DNA of 64,000 nt from the NCBI RefSeq assembly GCF_000429085.1, contig NZ_AUBE01000006.1, forward strand, positions 1 to 64,000, written 5' to 3'. The DNA is from Streptomyces flavidovirens DSM 40150 (lineage in GTDB: Bacteria; Actinomycetota; Actinomycetes; Streptomycetales; Streptomycetaceae). The translations under genes were made by a program, and so were the position numbers. Shown here piece by piece: positions 16,480 to 25,336 of the stretch (its first letter is position 1; every line of letters starts with the position of its first letter). The notes below the pieces were generated by a model. The model was not told where the DNA came from, did no database searches, and worked only from the letters and a program-made list of their open reading frames with translations.

Positions 16480-17748
16480 TCACCCGGCGTCTCGCAGGAC
16501 TCCGGCGACGGTCTTCGCCATCAGCCGGTAGCCCGCGTCGTTGGGGTGCAGAGCGTCCCCGTAGTCGTACGCCGGGTCGAGGCGGTCGGCGTCGGCCGGG
16601 TCGGCGAGGGCCTTGTCGAAGTCGGCGTACGCGTCGAACTCGCCCGACGTACGGATCCAGTGGTTCACCTCGTCGCTGACCCGCGCCGCGTGCGGGCCCC
16701 AGTGGTCGGAGCCCTTGAGCGGCAGCAGCGTCGAGCCGACGATCCGCAGGCCCCTGGCGTGGGCGGCGCGGATCAGCTCGCGGTAGCCGGCGATGAGTTC
16801 GGCCGAGGAGACGACGGGTGACGGCTTGTAGGTGGGCTGGTTCTTCGCCTCGCTGAAGCCGATGTCGTTGAGGCCTTCGAGTACGACCACGGTGGAGACG
16901 CCGGGCTGGTCGAGGGCGTCGCGGCCGAAGCGGGCGGTGGCGCGTTCGCCGTACCAGGCGGAGTCGTTGAGGACGAGGTTGCCGCCGATGCCCTGGTTGA
17001 CGACGGGTCGGCCGGTGTGTTCGGCGAGGGCGTCGGAGTAGCGGCGGTCGGTGTTCGGGGTCGAGCCGAAGCTGTCGGTGATGGAGTCCCCGAAGAGGAC
17101 GATGCCGTCGTTCCTGCCGCGCTCTCCGCCGCCGACCTCGACGCCGGAGAGGTAGTACCAGGACTGGGTGGTGTCGGTGAAGGCGGCGCCGGACGCGTCG
17201 GCGCGGTGGTCTCCTTCGGCGCGGTAGGTGTCGGCCCAGGCCTGGGAGTGGAAGGTGGCGGGCCCGGTGGTGCCGGCGAGGTAGAGGGTTACGGTCACGG
17301 ACTCCCGCCGGTCCAGGGGCAGGCGGGCGGCGTCACTGCGCAGCTCCCCGCGGGCGGGGATCTCGACGGACCGCTTGCCGGAGAAGGTGAGGTGGCGGAC
17401 GCTGCCGGCTTCGACGGCGGCTCGTTCCTTCTTGGCGGTACGGGCGATGGTGGCGCCCGTGATGCTGAGCGGCGAGGTCCCGTAGGCGTTGGAGAGGCGG
17501 ATACGGACCCGCTCACCGGCGCCGGTGACGCGCACGACCTGGCGGACGGTCTGACGGGAGAAACCCTCCTGGGACCAGTTGGGGGTGAAGCCGGTGCTGG
17601 GGAGCTGCGGGGACGCGCCCCAGGCGGCGGTCCAGTGGGAGGCGGAGTGCGGGGACGGCGACGGCCGGGCGGTGCCGAGGAGTCCGAGGGCGAGGGTGGA
17701 GGCGACGAGGGGCACGGCGATGCGGCGGCGGGCGAGCTTGGCGTCCAT
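16480..17748 (-). CDS. Secreted SGNH/GDSL hydrolase, 422 aa
   Basis: Predicted extracellular esterase or lipase-like hydrolase. The signal peptide is RRRIAVPLVASTLALGLLGTA. The N-terminal half (residues 40-200) is a beta-rich accessory region starting with TAAWGASPQLP. The catalytic SGNH part follows: the Ser block GIVLFGDSITDSFGS, the Gly and Asn blocks (NQGIGGN, EGLNDIGFS) and the Asp-His block DALHPNDAGYRLMA. These four blocks are complete, so activity is expected; the substrate is unknown. It is divergent from a TetR gene at 17821, with a candidate operator at 17765-17786 just upstream of its start. Confidence 0.9.
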   Translation of the reverse strand: MDAKLARRRIAVPLVASTLALGLLGTARPSPSPHSASHWTAAWGASPQLPSTGFTPNWSQEGFSRQTVRQVVRVTGAGERVRIRLSNAYGTSPLSITGATIARTAKKERAAVEAGSVRHLTFSGKRSVEIPARGELRSDAARLPLDRRESVTVTLYLAGTTGPATFHSQAWADTYRAEGDHRADASGAAFTDTTQSWYYLSGVEVGGGERGRNDGIVLFGDSITDSFGSTPNTDRRYSDALAEHTGRPVVNQGIGGNLVLNDSAWYGERATARFGRDALDQPGVSTVVVLEGLNDIGFSEAKNQPTYKPSPVVSSAELIAGYRELIRAAHARGLRIVGSTLLPLKGSDHWGPHAARVSDEVNHWIRTSGEFDAYADFDKALADPADADRLDPAYDYGDALHPNDAGYRLMAKTVAGVLRDAG

Positions 17749-17764
17749 GACAGCAGCCTTTCCC

Positions 17765-17786
17765 TAATGGGAAGCAAGTTCCGTTA
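17765..17786. promoter_or_regulatory. Candidate TetR operator 1 (TAATGGGAA-N5-TTCCGTTA)
   Basis: Imperfect inverted repeat TAATGGGAA GCAAG TTCCGTTA in the gap between the SGNH hydrolase (minus) and TetR (plus) genes. A second similar element overlaps the TetR start codon at 17818-17839. The pair suggests that the TetR protein controls itself and the hydrolase. Confidence 0.5.
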
Positions 17787-17817
17787 AGATGTGGGGACCG
17801 TACCAGACTCGGAGAGC

Positions 17818-17839
17818 CTAATGGAGCACAATTCCCGTT
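17818..17839. promoter_or_regulatory. Candidate TetR operator 2, overlapping the TetR start codon
   Basis: CTAATGGAGCACAATTCCCGTT resembles the element at 17765-17786 and includes the ATG of the TetR gene. Occupancy here would block translation initiation or early transcription. Inference from the shared TAATGG and TTCC-GTT half-sites. Confidence 0.4.
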
Positions 17840-18453
17840 TGGAAGCCGCCTCGCTCACGCCGGGGACCGTGCGCCCCGGCGGACGGACCGCGAAGGTCCG
17901 TGCCGCCGTACTGGAAGCGACGCAGGAGGCGCTGGTGGAGGGGGGGTTCCACGGGCTGAACCTGGATCGGGTCGCGGCGCGCGCGGGCGTCGGCAAGACG
18001 ACCGTCTACCGCCGCTGGGGCTCGGCGGCCGCCCTCGTCGCCGACCTGCTGCGCGACATGGCGGAGCAGTCGCTGCCCGCCGCGGACACCGGCTCACTGG
18101 AGGGCGATCTGCTGGCCAACGCCCATCTCGTACGCCAGACCCTCACCGACCCCCGCATGGGCCCCGTTTTCCAGGCGGTCATCGCGGCGGCGGCGTGCGA
18201 CGAGGAGTGCGCGACGGCGCTGAACGGTTTCTACGCGACGCGCATCCACGAGTGGGTGCCGTGCGTGGAGCGGGCGGCGGGGCGGGGGGAGGTTCCGGCC
18301 GGGACGGACGCGGGTGAGGTGGTCCGGGCGGTGTCGGCCCCGCTCTACTACCGCTTCGCGGTGAGCCGGGAACCGCTGGGCGAGGCGGACGCGGTACGGG
18401 CGGCGGGGGCGGCGGTGGCCGCGGCGAAGGCGGGTTGGTTCACCGGGAATTAG
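17821..18453 (+). CDS. TetR/AcrR-family regulator, 210 aa
   Basis: DNA-binding repressor with an N-terminal HTH (about residues 25-70: VAARAGVGKTTVYRRWGSAAALVADLL) and a ligand-binding C-terminal domain (TetR_C_11-like, with LTDPRMGPVFQAVIAAAACDEECA). The ATG at 17821 follows GGAGAG; a GTG at 17791 is possible but would leave no ribosome site. It is divergent from the SGNH hydrolase gene, which is its most likely target along with itself, given two similar inverted elements nearby. Confidence 0.9.
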   Translation: MEHNSRLEAASLTPGTVRPGGRTAKVRAAVLEATQEALVEGGFHGLNLDRVAARAGVGKTTVYRRWGSAAALVADLLRDMAEQSLPAADTGSLEGDLLANAHLVRQTLTDPRMGPVFQAVIAAAACDEECATALNGFYATRIHEWVPCVERAAGRGEVPAGTDAGEVVRAVSAPLYYRFAVSREPLGEADAVRAAGAAVAAAKAGWFTGN

Positions 18454-18524
18454 TCCATTGGTACTGGCCCGCCTGAGTACACGTACTCAGGCGGCGGAGC
18501 TATTTCGGTCGCAGGATCGAAGGC

Positions 18525-18653
18525 ATGCTGTGGTCCGACCCGGAGAACGAGCCTCCGAAAGAACTGCGCGAGACGCAGGCGATGCTCCGGCGCGCGGGCG
18601 TACTGCTCGCGCTCGCGATGGTGCTGGCGATGTTCGTACTCGGCGTCCACTGA
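18525..18653 (+). CDS. mmpB: Small membrane protein, MmpB-like, 42 aa
   Basis: A 42-residue frame, [20 protein letters not shown] followed by a single hydrophobic helix (about residues 24-42, [19 protein letters not shown]), then TGA. The acidic, proline-containing N-terminus and single membrane span match a tiny protein conserved across Streptomyces that databases call morphogenic membrane protein MmpB; that name is recalled, and its role in development is not shown by this sequence. Upstream purines are sparse (GGATCGAAGGC, with AAGG close to the ATG). It lies alone between the TetR gene and maf. Confidence 0.7.
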   Translation: MLWSDPENEPPKELRETQAMLRRAGVLLALAMVLAMFVLGVH

Positions 18654-18692
18654 CCCTGCGGCCGAGTCACACCGGCCCCGCCCGCGGCGCGC

Positions 18693-18741
18693 TTTCCCCT
18701 ACCCGCCCCTTCCCGAAACCGGGGACAAGTCCCCGGCCCCC
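18693..18741 (+). repeat. Dispersed intergenic repeat (TTCCCCTACCC type), copy 2
   Basis: TTTCCCCTACCCGCCCCTTCCCG followed by AAACCGGGGACAAGTCCCCGG. Closely similar to 9979-10028, including the trailing ACCGGGG segment. It lies in the gap between the small membrane protein and maf. Confidence 0.6.
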
Positions 18742-18903
18742 ATGAACCTCGGCGGCAGCACGAAACCGGGCCGAAGCCCCCCACCCACCACCACCGCCCC
18801 GACGGCCAGGGCCTCACCCCGCAGCCACCACCGGCGCCGAGCCGCCCACCGGCCCGCAGGCACGCACCGCCCACACCCCCGCGCGCCTCGTACGATGAAC
18901 CGC

Positions 18904-19509
18904 ATGACCGATCCGCGCCGCCGTCTCGTCCTCGCCTCCGCCTCGCCCGCCCGCCTCGGGCTCCTCCGCCAGGCCGGCCTCGCCCCCGAGGTGATCGTCA
19001 GTGGCGTCGACGAGGACGCGATCACCGCGCCCACGCCGTACGAGCTGGCGCTCGTACTGGCCGAGGCGAAGGCCGTGTCCGTCGCCGCCCGCCCCGAGGC
19101 CGCCGGCGCCCTCGTCATCGGCTGCGACTCCGTGCTGGAGCTGGACGGCCAGGCGCTCGGCAAGCCCGCCGACGCCGAGGACGCCACCGCCCGCTGGAAG
19201 TCCATGCGAGGCCGCTCCGGCATCCTCCAGACCGGCCACTGCGTGATCGACACCGCCACCGGCCGCCGCGCCTGTGCCACCGCGTCCACCACGGTCCGCT
19301 TCGGCGAGCCGACGGACGCCGAGATCTCCGCGTACGTCGCGACCGGCGAGCCCCTCCACGTCGCCGGCGCCTTCACCCTCGACGGGCGCTCGGCCCCGTT
19401 CATCGACGGCATCGACGGCGACCCCGGCAACGTCATCGGCCTGTCGCTGCCGCTGCTGCGCCGGTTCCTCGGTGAGCTGGGGACACCGATCACCGCCCTC
19501 TGGGCCTGA
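18904..19509 (+). CDS. Maf-like nucleoside triphosphate pyrophosphatase, 201 aa
   Basis: House-cleaning pyrophosphatase that hydrolyses non-standard or modified nucleoside triphosphates to the monophosphate. The family N-terminus [20 protein letters not shown] carries the SxSPRR-like loop (here SASPAR). The catalytic Asp is in [17 protein letters not shown], followed by the usual [11 protein letters not shown]-terminal [29 protein letters not shown] is strongly Maf-like. An ATG three codons upstream (18895) is an alternative start. Its 3' end overlaps that of the convergent MocR gene by 20 bp. Confidence 0.92.
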   Translation: MTDPRRRLVLASASPARLGLLRQAGLAPEVIVSGVDEDAITAPTPYELALVLAEAKAVSVAARPEAAGALVIGCDSVLELDGQALGKPADAEDATARWKSMRGRSGILQTGHCVIDTATGRRACATASTTVRFGEPTDAEISAYVATGEPLHVAGAFTLDGRSAPFIDGIDGDPGNVIGLSLPLLRRFLGELGTPITALWA

Positions 19510-21046
19510 CTTCGGCCACGACCTCGGAGAGGGCCTCGCCCAGCGTGGCGACCCCCTCCGCGATCCCGCCCGGCGGCGTCGCGGCGTAACCGAGCACGAG
19601 ACCGGGGTGGCCAGGGCGCTGCCTGTGCCACGACAGCGGCTGCACCTTCACGCCGCGCGCGAGCGCCGCCCCGGCCAGCTCGGTGTCGGCGAACTCCGCC
19701 GACCCGAAGGTGATCACCAGGTGCAGCCCCGCCGCCGCACCGTGCACCACCGCCCCCGGCAGATGCTCACCGATCGCCGCGATCATCGCGTCCCGGCGCT
19801 GCCGGTGCCGTCTGCGCAGTAGCCGCAAGTGGCGTTCCATCTCGCCCGATTCCATCAGCCGGGCCAGCACAAGCTGCGGCAGCACCGCGTTGCCCAGATC
19901 CGCGAACCGCTTGGCGTCCACCAGCGCGTCCCGGTACTTCGGCGGCGCCAGCATCCATCCCACCCTCAGCGCGGGCGCGAGCAGCTTGGACACGCTTCCG
20001 GCGTAACAGACCCGCTCCGCCAGCACCGACCGCAGCGCGGGCACCGGCGGCCGGTCGTAGCGGTGCTCGGCGTCGTAGTCGTCCTCGACGATCAGGCCGC
20101 CCTCCGCCGCCCACCGCATCAACTCCCGGCGCCGTACGCCGCCGAGCACCACCCCGGTCGGGAACTGGTGCGCCGGGGTGAGCAGTACCGCTCGCGCACC
20201 GGTGGCACGCAGTTCGTCGACCCGCACCCCCTCCGCGTCGACCGCGACCGGCGGAGTCTCCAACTGCCGGTCGCGCAAGTGGTGCCGGGCCCCGAGCGAC
20301 CCCGGATCCTCCACCGCCATCGCGCGAACACCGTCGTCCCGGAGGACCTGCGCCAGCAGCCCCAGCCCCTGCGCGGTGCCGGAGGTGATGAGGACCTCGC
20401 CGGCGTCCACCCTGATCCCCCGGTTGCGGGCCAGCCAGTTCGCGACCGCACGACGTAACTCCAGTGCGCCGCGTGGATCTCCGTACCCGAGGCCGGACGC
20501 CGACAGGCCTTTGAGTACGGCGCGTTCCGCGCGCAGCCACGCCGTTCGCGGGAAGGCGGCCAGGTCGGGGACACCGGGCGACAGATCGATGCGGGCCGGC
20601 GCCGCCCGTAACGCGTCGAAGACGTCGGCGCCGGGCGGCGTTACGGCGAACACCGCCCCGGCAGGGCCGCCAGAACCCGCAGCGCGGACGACGGGACCAG
20701 GAGCAGCCGCAGGCGCGACCGGTACCGCGACCGGCGCCGCCACCACCACCGTCCCGCCCCTCCCCCGCCCGGCGACATGCCCGTCCTCCGTCAGGCGCTG
20801 GTACGCCTCCGTCACCACCCCACGCGACACCCGCAGTTCGCCCGCGAGCACCCGCGTGGCCGGCAACCGGCTCCCCACCGGAAGGCTGCCGTCCGCTATC
20901 GCGTCCCTGAGTCTGCGCGCCAGCCAGTCCGACAGCCCGCCGGCCGGCGCCTCCTCCGGGTTGAGCTGAAGGAAGTCAGAACCGGACGCCGCCGGCGCCA
21001 CCGGAGTTATGGACCGGTCACAGGCGTTCCCAATGGACCTGTTCAC
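19490..21046 (-). CDS. MocR/PdxR-type regulator: GntR HTH fused to aminotransferase, 518 aa
   Basis: Transcription regulator of the MocR family, which senses pyridoxal phosphate or related ligands. The N-terminal winged HTH (about residues 25-95: [44 protein letters not shown]) is followed by a Pro/Ala linker and a fold-type I aminotransferase domain with [18 protein letters not shown] and the PLP-lysine region [17 protein letters not shown]. The frame is open to 21163; the GTG at 21046 is preferred because upstream residues are not family-like. It is divergent from a B3/B4-domain protein and has a CAATGG-N14-CCATTG inverted repeat (21031-21056) over its start. Confidence 0.88.
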   Translation of the reverse strand: MNRSIGNACDRSITPVAPAASGSDFLQLNPEEAPAGGLSDWLARRLRDAIADGSLPVGSRLPATRVLAGELRVSRGVVTEAYQRLTEDGHVAGRGRGGTVVVAAPVAVPVAPAAAPGPVVRAAGSGGPAGAVFAVTPPGADVFDALRAAPARIDLSPGVPDLAAFPRTAWLRAERAVLKGLSASGLGYGDPRGALELRRAVANWLARNRGIRVDAGEVLITSGTAQGLGLLAQVLRDDGVRAMAVEDPGSLGARHHLRDRQLETPPVAVDAEGVRVDELRATGARAVLLTPAHQFPTGVVLGGVRRRELMRWAAEGGLIVEDDYDAEHRYDRPPVPALRSVLAERVCYAGSVSKLLAPALRVGWMLAPPKYRDALVDAKRFADLGNAVLPQLVLARLMESGEMERHLRLLRRRHRQRRDAMIAAIGEHLPGAVVHGAAAGLHLVITFGSAEFADTELAGAALARGVKVQPLSWHRQRPGHPGLVLGYAATPPGGIAEGVATLGEALSEVVAEVRPRGR

Positions 21047-21056
21047 CGGGCCATTG
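21031..21056. promoter_or_regulatory. Inverted repeat CAATGG-N14-CCATTG, candidate MocR operator
   Basis: CAATGG (21031-21036) and CCATTG (21051-21056) are perfect inverted half-sites in the gap between the MocR gene and the divergent B3/B4 gene. The arrangement fits self-regulation and control of the neighbour. It overlaps the proposed GTG start at 21046. Confidence 0.4.
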
Positions 21057-21144
21057 TGGCGCGACGCTGAGGACATGACCACAGCGGCGGGCCTCTCGCG
21101 CGGCGGCCGGCTCGCGTTCCCCTGACCCCACGAAAGCAGACTTG

Positions 21145-21840
21145 ATGTATTTCCAGCACGCAAGCGACATCTGGCACGACTTCCCCGAGCTGGTCGCCGG
21201 GGTCGTCCGCGCCGAAGGCATCACCAGGGACGCCCCCGCCGACCGTACGGTCACCAAGTACAACGCGATCGCGGAGTCCCGGCTCGCGCTCGCCACAGAA
21301 GGAGAGCTGCCCGAGATCCAGGCCTGGCGGCGCGCCTTTTCGAGGATGGGCCACCGGCCGACCCAGTACCGCTGCGCCTCCGAATCGCTCCTCCGGCGGT
21401 TCAGGAAAGAGAAGTCGCTCCCCCGGATTCATCCGCTGATCGACGTCTGCAACGCCGTCTCGCTCGCCTTCGCGATCCCGGTGGGCGTCTTCGACGTTTC
21501 GGAGATCTCCGGGGATCTGGAAGTACGCCGCGCGACCGGTGACGAGAAGTACGTGACGTTCTCCGGCGAGACGGAGAACCCCGGCACCGGTGAAGTGATC
21601 TTCGCGGACGAAGCCGGACAGGCACACTCCCGGCGCTGGACCAACCGGCAGAGCGGCGCGTCGGCCGTCCGCGACACAACGGGCAGTGTGCTGATCATCG
21701 CCGAGGCGATGCACGGTTCGGCCCCCGAGGACGTCCGGCGCCTCACCGCCGCGCTCGCCGACGAGTTGAGCGCTCTGTGGCCCGTGACCTCGAAATCCTC
21801 CGCGATCCTTACCTCCGTCGCGCCGCGATTCGCGTTCTGA
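21145..21840 (+). CDS. B3/B4-domain protein (Phe-tRNA synthetase beta-like), 231 aa
   Basis: A free-standing B3/B4 domain like that of the phenylalanyl-tRNA synthetase beta chain, a family thought to edit mischarged amino acids or bind nucleic acid. Recognisable blocks are YNAIAESRLALATEGELPEIQAWRRAF, RCASESLLRRFRKEKSLPRIHPLIDVCNAVSLAFAIPVG and the C-terminal FADEAGQAHSRRWTNRQSG. The ATG at 21145 is chosen over the TTG directly before it. It is divergent from the MocR regulator, a pairing seen in several actinobacteria, which suggests regulation by that protein. Its physiological role is unknown. Confidence 0.82.
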   Translation: MYFQHASDIWHDFPELVAGVVRAEGITRDAPADRTVTKYNAIAESRLALATEGELPEIQAWRRAFSRMGHRPTQYRCASESLLRRFRKEKSLPRIHPLIDVCNAVSLAFAIPVGVFDVSEISGDLEVRRATGDEKYVTFSGETENPGTGEVIFADEAGQAHSRRWTNRQSGASAVRDTTGSVLIIAEAMHGSAPEDVRRLTAALADELSALWPVTSKSSAILTSVAPRFAF

Positions 21841-21864
21841 GCTCCCGCGCCCGCCGTCCATCCG

Positions 21865-22359
21865 TCAGGCCGGGGCGGGAGTCCCGTTCTCCGGCCCGGC
21901 CGGCGGAGCGCCCGGAGCGTCCACGGGGCCCGCGACACCATCGGCATCCTGCCGCTCGTCCCGTTTCCCGTACGCGATGACCGACAGGACGATCAGACCG
22001 AACGCGGCCATCAGCACGACGAAGGCGGCCCAGCCGACCAGCCCGACGCACAGCGCCCCGAGCACCCCGTGCACCACCGCGCACGCGATCAGCAGGATCC
22101 GCCCGAGGCGGCCCGGCGCACGATCCGACAGCGCGGCGCGCAGCAGGACGACGCCGCACGTCACCAGGTAGAGACCGAAGCCGCCACCCATCACCAACGT
22201 CGACGTGGACATCACGTCGGGGTCCAGGCCGGCGAGGGACATCGACTGGCCGCTGACGACCTTGCCGAGGATCCAGTGGACGAACACGATCCCGACGGCT
22301 TCGACGAACAGCACGGCCGCGGCCGCGGCAGCTATCGGTCTGCGCGCCACGGCGCCCAC
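21865..22359 (-). CDS. Integral membrane protein, unknown function, about 164 aa
   Basis: Function unknown. Four hydrophobic segments are visible: AAAAAVLFVEAVGIVFVHWIL, TLVMGGGFGLYLVTCGVVLL, ILLIACAVVHGVLGALCVGLVGW and AAFVVLMAAFGLIVLSVIAY. A Pro/Ala-rich cytoplasmic tail follows (PVDAPGAPPAGPENGTPAPA). The long open frame begins at 22401, but a GTG at 22359 (or 22350) puts the first membrane segment close to the N-terminus, as is usual. It is divergent from the acyl-CoA carboxylase alpha gene; no functional link is apparent. Confidence 0.7.
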   Translation of the reverse strand: MGAVARRPIAAAAAAVLFVEAVGIVFVHWILGKVVSGQSMSLAGLDPDVMSTSTLVMGGGFGLYLVTCGVVLLRAALSDRAPGRLGRILLIACAVVHGVLGALCVGLVGWAAFVVLMAAFGLIVLSVIAYGKRDERQDADGVAGPVDAPGAPPAGPENGTPAPA

Positions 22360-22713
22360 CTTCTTCCGGCTGTTACCACTGGTACGAACGCGACGCCCCA
22401 AACGCTACTAACGGGTAATCCTCTGTACAAGGGGGCGGACGCCGCCGGCCCGAGGGCAAAGAATCATTCGGCCGTTCGTAGGGAGTCGACAAAGAAAGCT
22501 GCCGCCCCACTGGCCGGGCGGACAGAGACCTGCGCCACACCTGAGGGCTACTGTGCGGTGAAGGAACCCGTCGTACCGTGGTGCGACAAGGGAATTCGCG
22601 ACTCGAGCGAGACTCGTATCACGCTCCGTGTGGGCAAGCTCACCATTGGGGATGGGTCGTAGGTCCGTGTCGGCAGTCCCTAAACTCAGCTTGTTTCAAG
22701 GAGGGAGCCAATC
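22360..22713. other. Long divergent gap upstream of the carboxylase alpha gene
   Basis: About 350 bp between a minus-strand membrane protein and the plus-strand carboxylase alpha gene. A possible -10 element TAAACT lies at about 22681, about 30 bp before the start codon, and a good ribosome site AAGGAGGGAG precedes the GTG. The rest is less GC-rich than the coding DNA. No further gene or clear hairpin was recognised. Confidence 0.4.
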
Positions 22714-24468
22714 GTGCGCAAGGTGCTCATCGCCAACCGAGGCGAAATCGCTGTCCGCGTTGCTCGGGCCTGCCGGGATGCCGGGATCGCGAGCGTAGCC
22801 GTCTACGCCGATCCGGACCGGGACGCTCTGCACGTCCGCGCGGCCGACGAGGCGTTCGCTCTGGGCGGTGACACCCCGGCCGCCAGTTACCTGGACATGG
22901 CCAAGGTGCTCCAGGCCGCCAAGGATTCGGGGGCGGATGCCGTTCACCCCGGTTACGGCTTCCTTTCCGAGAACGCCGAGTTCGCCCAGGCCGTGCTCGA
23001 CGCCGGGCTGACCTGGATCGGCCCGCCGCCGCAGGCCATCCGTGACCTCGGCGACAAGGTCGCGGCCCGGCACATCGCCCAGCGCGCGGGCGCCCCGCTC
23101 GTCGCCGGTACGCCGGACCCGGTCTCGGGCGCCGACGAGGTCGTCGCGTTCGCCGAGCAGAACGGCCTGCCGATCGCCATCAAGGCGGCGTTCGGCGGCG
23201 GCGGCCGCGGCCTGAAGGTCGCCCGTACGCTCGAAGAGGTCCCGGAGCTGTACGACTCCGCAGTGCGCGAGGCCGTAGCCGCCTTCGGCCGCGGCGAGTG
23301 CTTCGTCGAGCGCTACCTCGACAAGCCGCGCCACGTCGAGACCCAGTGCCTGGCCGACGCCCACGGCAACGTCGTGGTCGTCTCCACCCGTGACTGTTCG
23401 CTCCAGCGCCGCCACCAGAAGCTGGTGGAGGAGGCCCCGGCGCCGTTCCTGAGCGAGGCCCAGAACGCGGAGCTGTACCGCGCGTCCAAGGCCATCCTCA
23501 AGGAGGCCGGTTACGTCGGTGCCGGCACCGTCGAGTTCCTCGTCGGCGTCGACGGCACGATCTCCTTCCTGGAGGTCAACACCCGCCTCCAGGTCGAGCA
23601 CCCGGTCTCCGAAGAGGTCACCGGCATCGACCTGGTCCGCGAGATGTTCCGCATCGCCGACGGCGAGAAGCTGGGTTACGACGACCCGGCCGTGCGCGGG
23701 CACTCCATCGAGTTCCGCATCAACGGCGAGGACCCGGGCCGCGGCTTCCTGCCCGCCCCCGGCACGGTGACCGCTTTCGCGCCGCCGTCCGGCCCCGGTG
23801 TCCGTCTGGACGCGGGCGTCGAGACCGGGGCGGTCATCGGCCCGGCGTGGGACTCCCTGCTCGCCAAGCTGATCGTCACCGGCGCCACCCGTGAGCAGGC
23901 GCTCCAGCGTGCCGCGCGTGCGCTCGCGGAGTTCAACGTCGAGGGCATGGCCACGGCCATCCCCTTCCACCGCGCGGTCGTCGCGGACCCGGCGTTCACC
24001 TCCGACCCCTTCAGGGTCCACACCCGGTGGATCGAGACGGAATTCGTCAACGAGATCCCGGCCTACACCGTGCCGGGCGCGGACACGGACGAGGACGAGT
24101 CGGGCCGCGAGACCATCGTCGTCGAGGTCGGCGGCAAGCGCCTGGAGGTCTCGCTGCCCTCCTCGCTGGGCATGACCCTGGCCCGGACCGGCCTGGCCGC
24201 AGGCGCCAAGCCCAAGCGCCGGGCCGCGAAGAAGTCCGGCCCCGCCGCCTCCGGCGACACCCTCGCCTCGCCCATGCAGGGCACGATCGTCAAGGTCGCG
24301 GTCGAGGAGGGCCAGGAGGTCAAGGAGGGCGACCTCGTCGTCGTACTCGAGGCCATGAAGATGGAGCAGCCGCTGAACGCGCACCGCTCCGGCACCGTCA
24401 AGGGCCTGGCCGCCGAGGTCGGCGCGTCCGTCACCTCCGGCGCCGTCATCTGCGAGATCAAGGACTGA
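22714..24468 (+). CDS. accA2: Acyl-CoA carboxylase biotinylated alpha subunit, 584 aa
   Basis: Carries both biotin carboxylase and biotin carrier functions and supplies carboxybiotin to beta subunits such as PccB. The N-terminal biotin carboxylase (residues 1-450) begins [20 protein letters not shown], has the ATP-grasp loop [16 protein letters not shown] and the catalytic block [23 protein letters not shown] linker leads to the C-terminal biotinyl domain, with the carrier lysine in EAMKMEQ. It starts with GTG after a strong AAGGAGG. The assignment to AccA2 rests on sequence type and remembered synteny (SCO4921). It is monocistronic, ending at a perfect hairpin. Confidence 0.93.
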   Translation: MRKVLIANRGEIAVRVARACRDAGIASVAVYADPDRDALHVRAADEAFALGGDTPAASYLDMAKVLQAAKDSGADAVHPGYGFLSENAEFAQAVLDAGLTWIGPPPQAIRDLGDKVAARHIAQRAGAPLVAGTPDPVSGADEVVAFAEQNGLPIAIKAAFGGGGRGLKVARTLEEVPELYDSAVREAVAAFGRGECFVERYLDKPRHVETQCLADAHGNVVVVSTRDCSLQRRHQKLVEEAPAPFLSEAQNAELYRASKAILKEAGYVGAGTVEFLVGVDGTISFLEVNTRLQVEHPVSEEVTGIDLVREMFRIADGEKLGYDDPAVRGHSIEFRINGEDPGRGFLPAPGTVTAFAPPSGPGVRLDAGVETGAVIGPAWDSLLAKLIVTGATREQALQRAARALAEFNVEGMATAIPFHRAVVADPAFTSDPFRVHTRWIETEFVNEIPAYTVPGADTDEDESGRETIVVEVGGKRLEVSLPSSLGMTLARTGLAAGAKPKRRAAKKSGPAASGDTLASPMQGTIVKVAVEEGQEVKEGDLVVVLEAMKMEQPLNAHRSGTVKGLAAEVGASVTSGAVICEIKD

Positions 24469-24499
24469 CGTCCGGCCGCAGGCCGACAGAGCCGTACCC

Positions 24500-24539
24500 G
24501 AGCTGAGGGCCCCGCCGACACCGGCGGGGCCCTCAGCTC
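24500..24539 (+). terminator. Hairpin terminator of the carboxylase alpha gene
   Basis: A perfect 18-bp stem (GAGCTGAGGGCCCCGCCG / CGGCGGGGCCCTCAGCTC) with loop ACAC, 31 bp after the stop codon at 24468. Confidence 0.9.
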
Positions 24540-24581
24540 GCAATGGCATCCTGGAGACCGGAGCAGGAGAGGGGCAGGGCC

Positions 24582-25319
24582 ATGGCGACGAGCAGACGAC
24601 AGCCGCCGGGGGCACCGGGAGCGCCGACGCCCCGGCCGCCGTCGGCGTCCGGGCCGGGGTCCGGGCCGGCGCGCGCGTCGGCGTCAGGGCCTGCGCCGGC
24701 CTCCGGGCCCGGGTCTCAGGCGCGGCAGGCTTCCGCGTCGGCGGCGGGTGTGCGGCCCATGCGGGCCGATGCCCGGCGCAACTACGAGCGCGTCCTGGCG
24801 GAGGCGCGTATCGCCTTCGCGGAGCACGGCACCGACGCCTCCCTCGAAGACGTCGCGCGCCGCGCCGGAGTGGGCATCGGCACCCTCTACCGGCACTTCC
24901 CCACCCGGCACGCCCTGATGAGCGCCGTCTTCCAGGGCGCCGTCGACGAACTCCTCGCCCACTCCCGTGAACTCGCGGACAGCGAGGCGCCCTGCTCGGC
25001 GCTCGTCACCTGGCTGCGCGACATCGTCACTCACGCGGGTGAGTACCGGGGTCTTGCCCGCGAACTCATGTCGGCCTCGCGCGACCGGAGTTCGGCCCTG
25101 GCGCGATGCAGTACGCCGATGAACGCCGCCGGTGAGCGGCTGCTCGTACGGGCCCAGGAGAGCGGCGCGGTCAGGCCCGACGTGTCGATCGGCGACCTGA
25201 TGCAGCTGACGAACGCCATCGCGCTTGCCGCTGAACAGGCCCCCGACGACCCGGAACTGGCGGACCGTCTGCTGACGCTGACGCTGAAAGGCCTGCGGGC
25301 GGAGACAACGGCGACGTAA
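24582..25319 (+). CDS. TetR-family regulator with disordered N-terminal extension, 245 aa
   Basis: DNA-binding regulator. Residues 1-60 are low-complexity (Pro, Gly, Ser and Ala runs such as SASGPGSGPARASASGPAP). The TetR HTH follows (about residues 62-110: DASLEDVARRAGVGIGTLYRHFPTRHALMSAVF). The C-terminal domain has a TetR_C pattern (ELLAHSRELADSEAPCSALVTWLRDIVTHAGEYRG) and ends LTLTLKGLRA. The ATG at 24582 follows GGAGAGGGGCAGGG; an ATG at 24543 overlaps the upstream terminator region. It stands alone; no obvious target gene adjoins it. Confidence 0.88.
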   Translation: MATSRRQPPGAPGAPTPRPPSASGPGSGPARASASGPAPASGPGSQARQASASAAGVRPMRADARRNYERVLAEARIAFAEHGTDASLEDVARRAGVGIGTLYRHFPTRHALMSAVFQGAVDELLAHSRELADSEAPCSALVTWLRDIVTHAGEYRGLARELMSASRDRSSALARCSTPMNAAGERLLVRAQESGAVRPDVSIGDLMQLTNAIALAAEQAPDDPELADRLLTLTLKGLRAETTAT

Positions 25320-25336
25320 CGGCGTAACCGCCTGCT

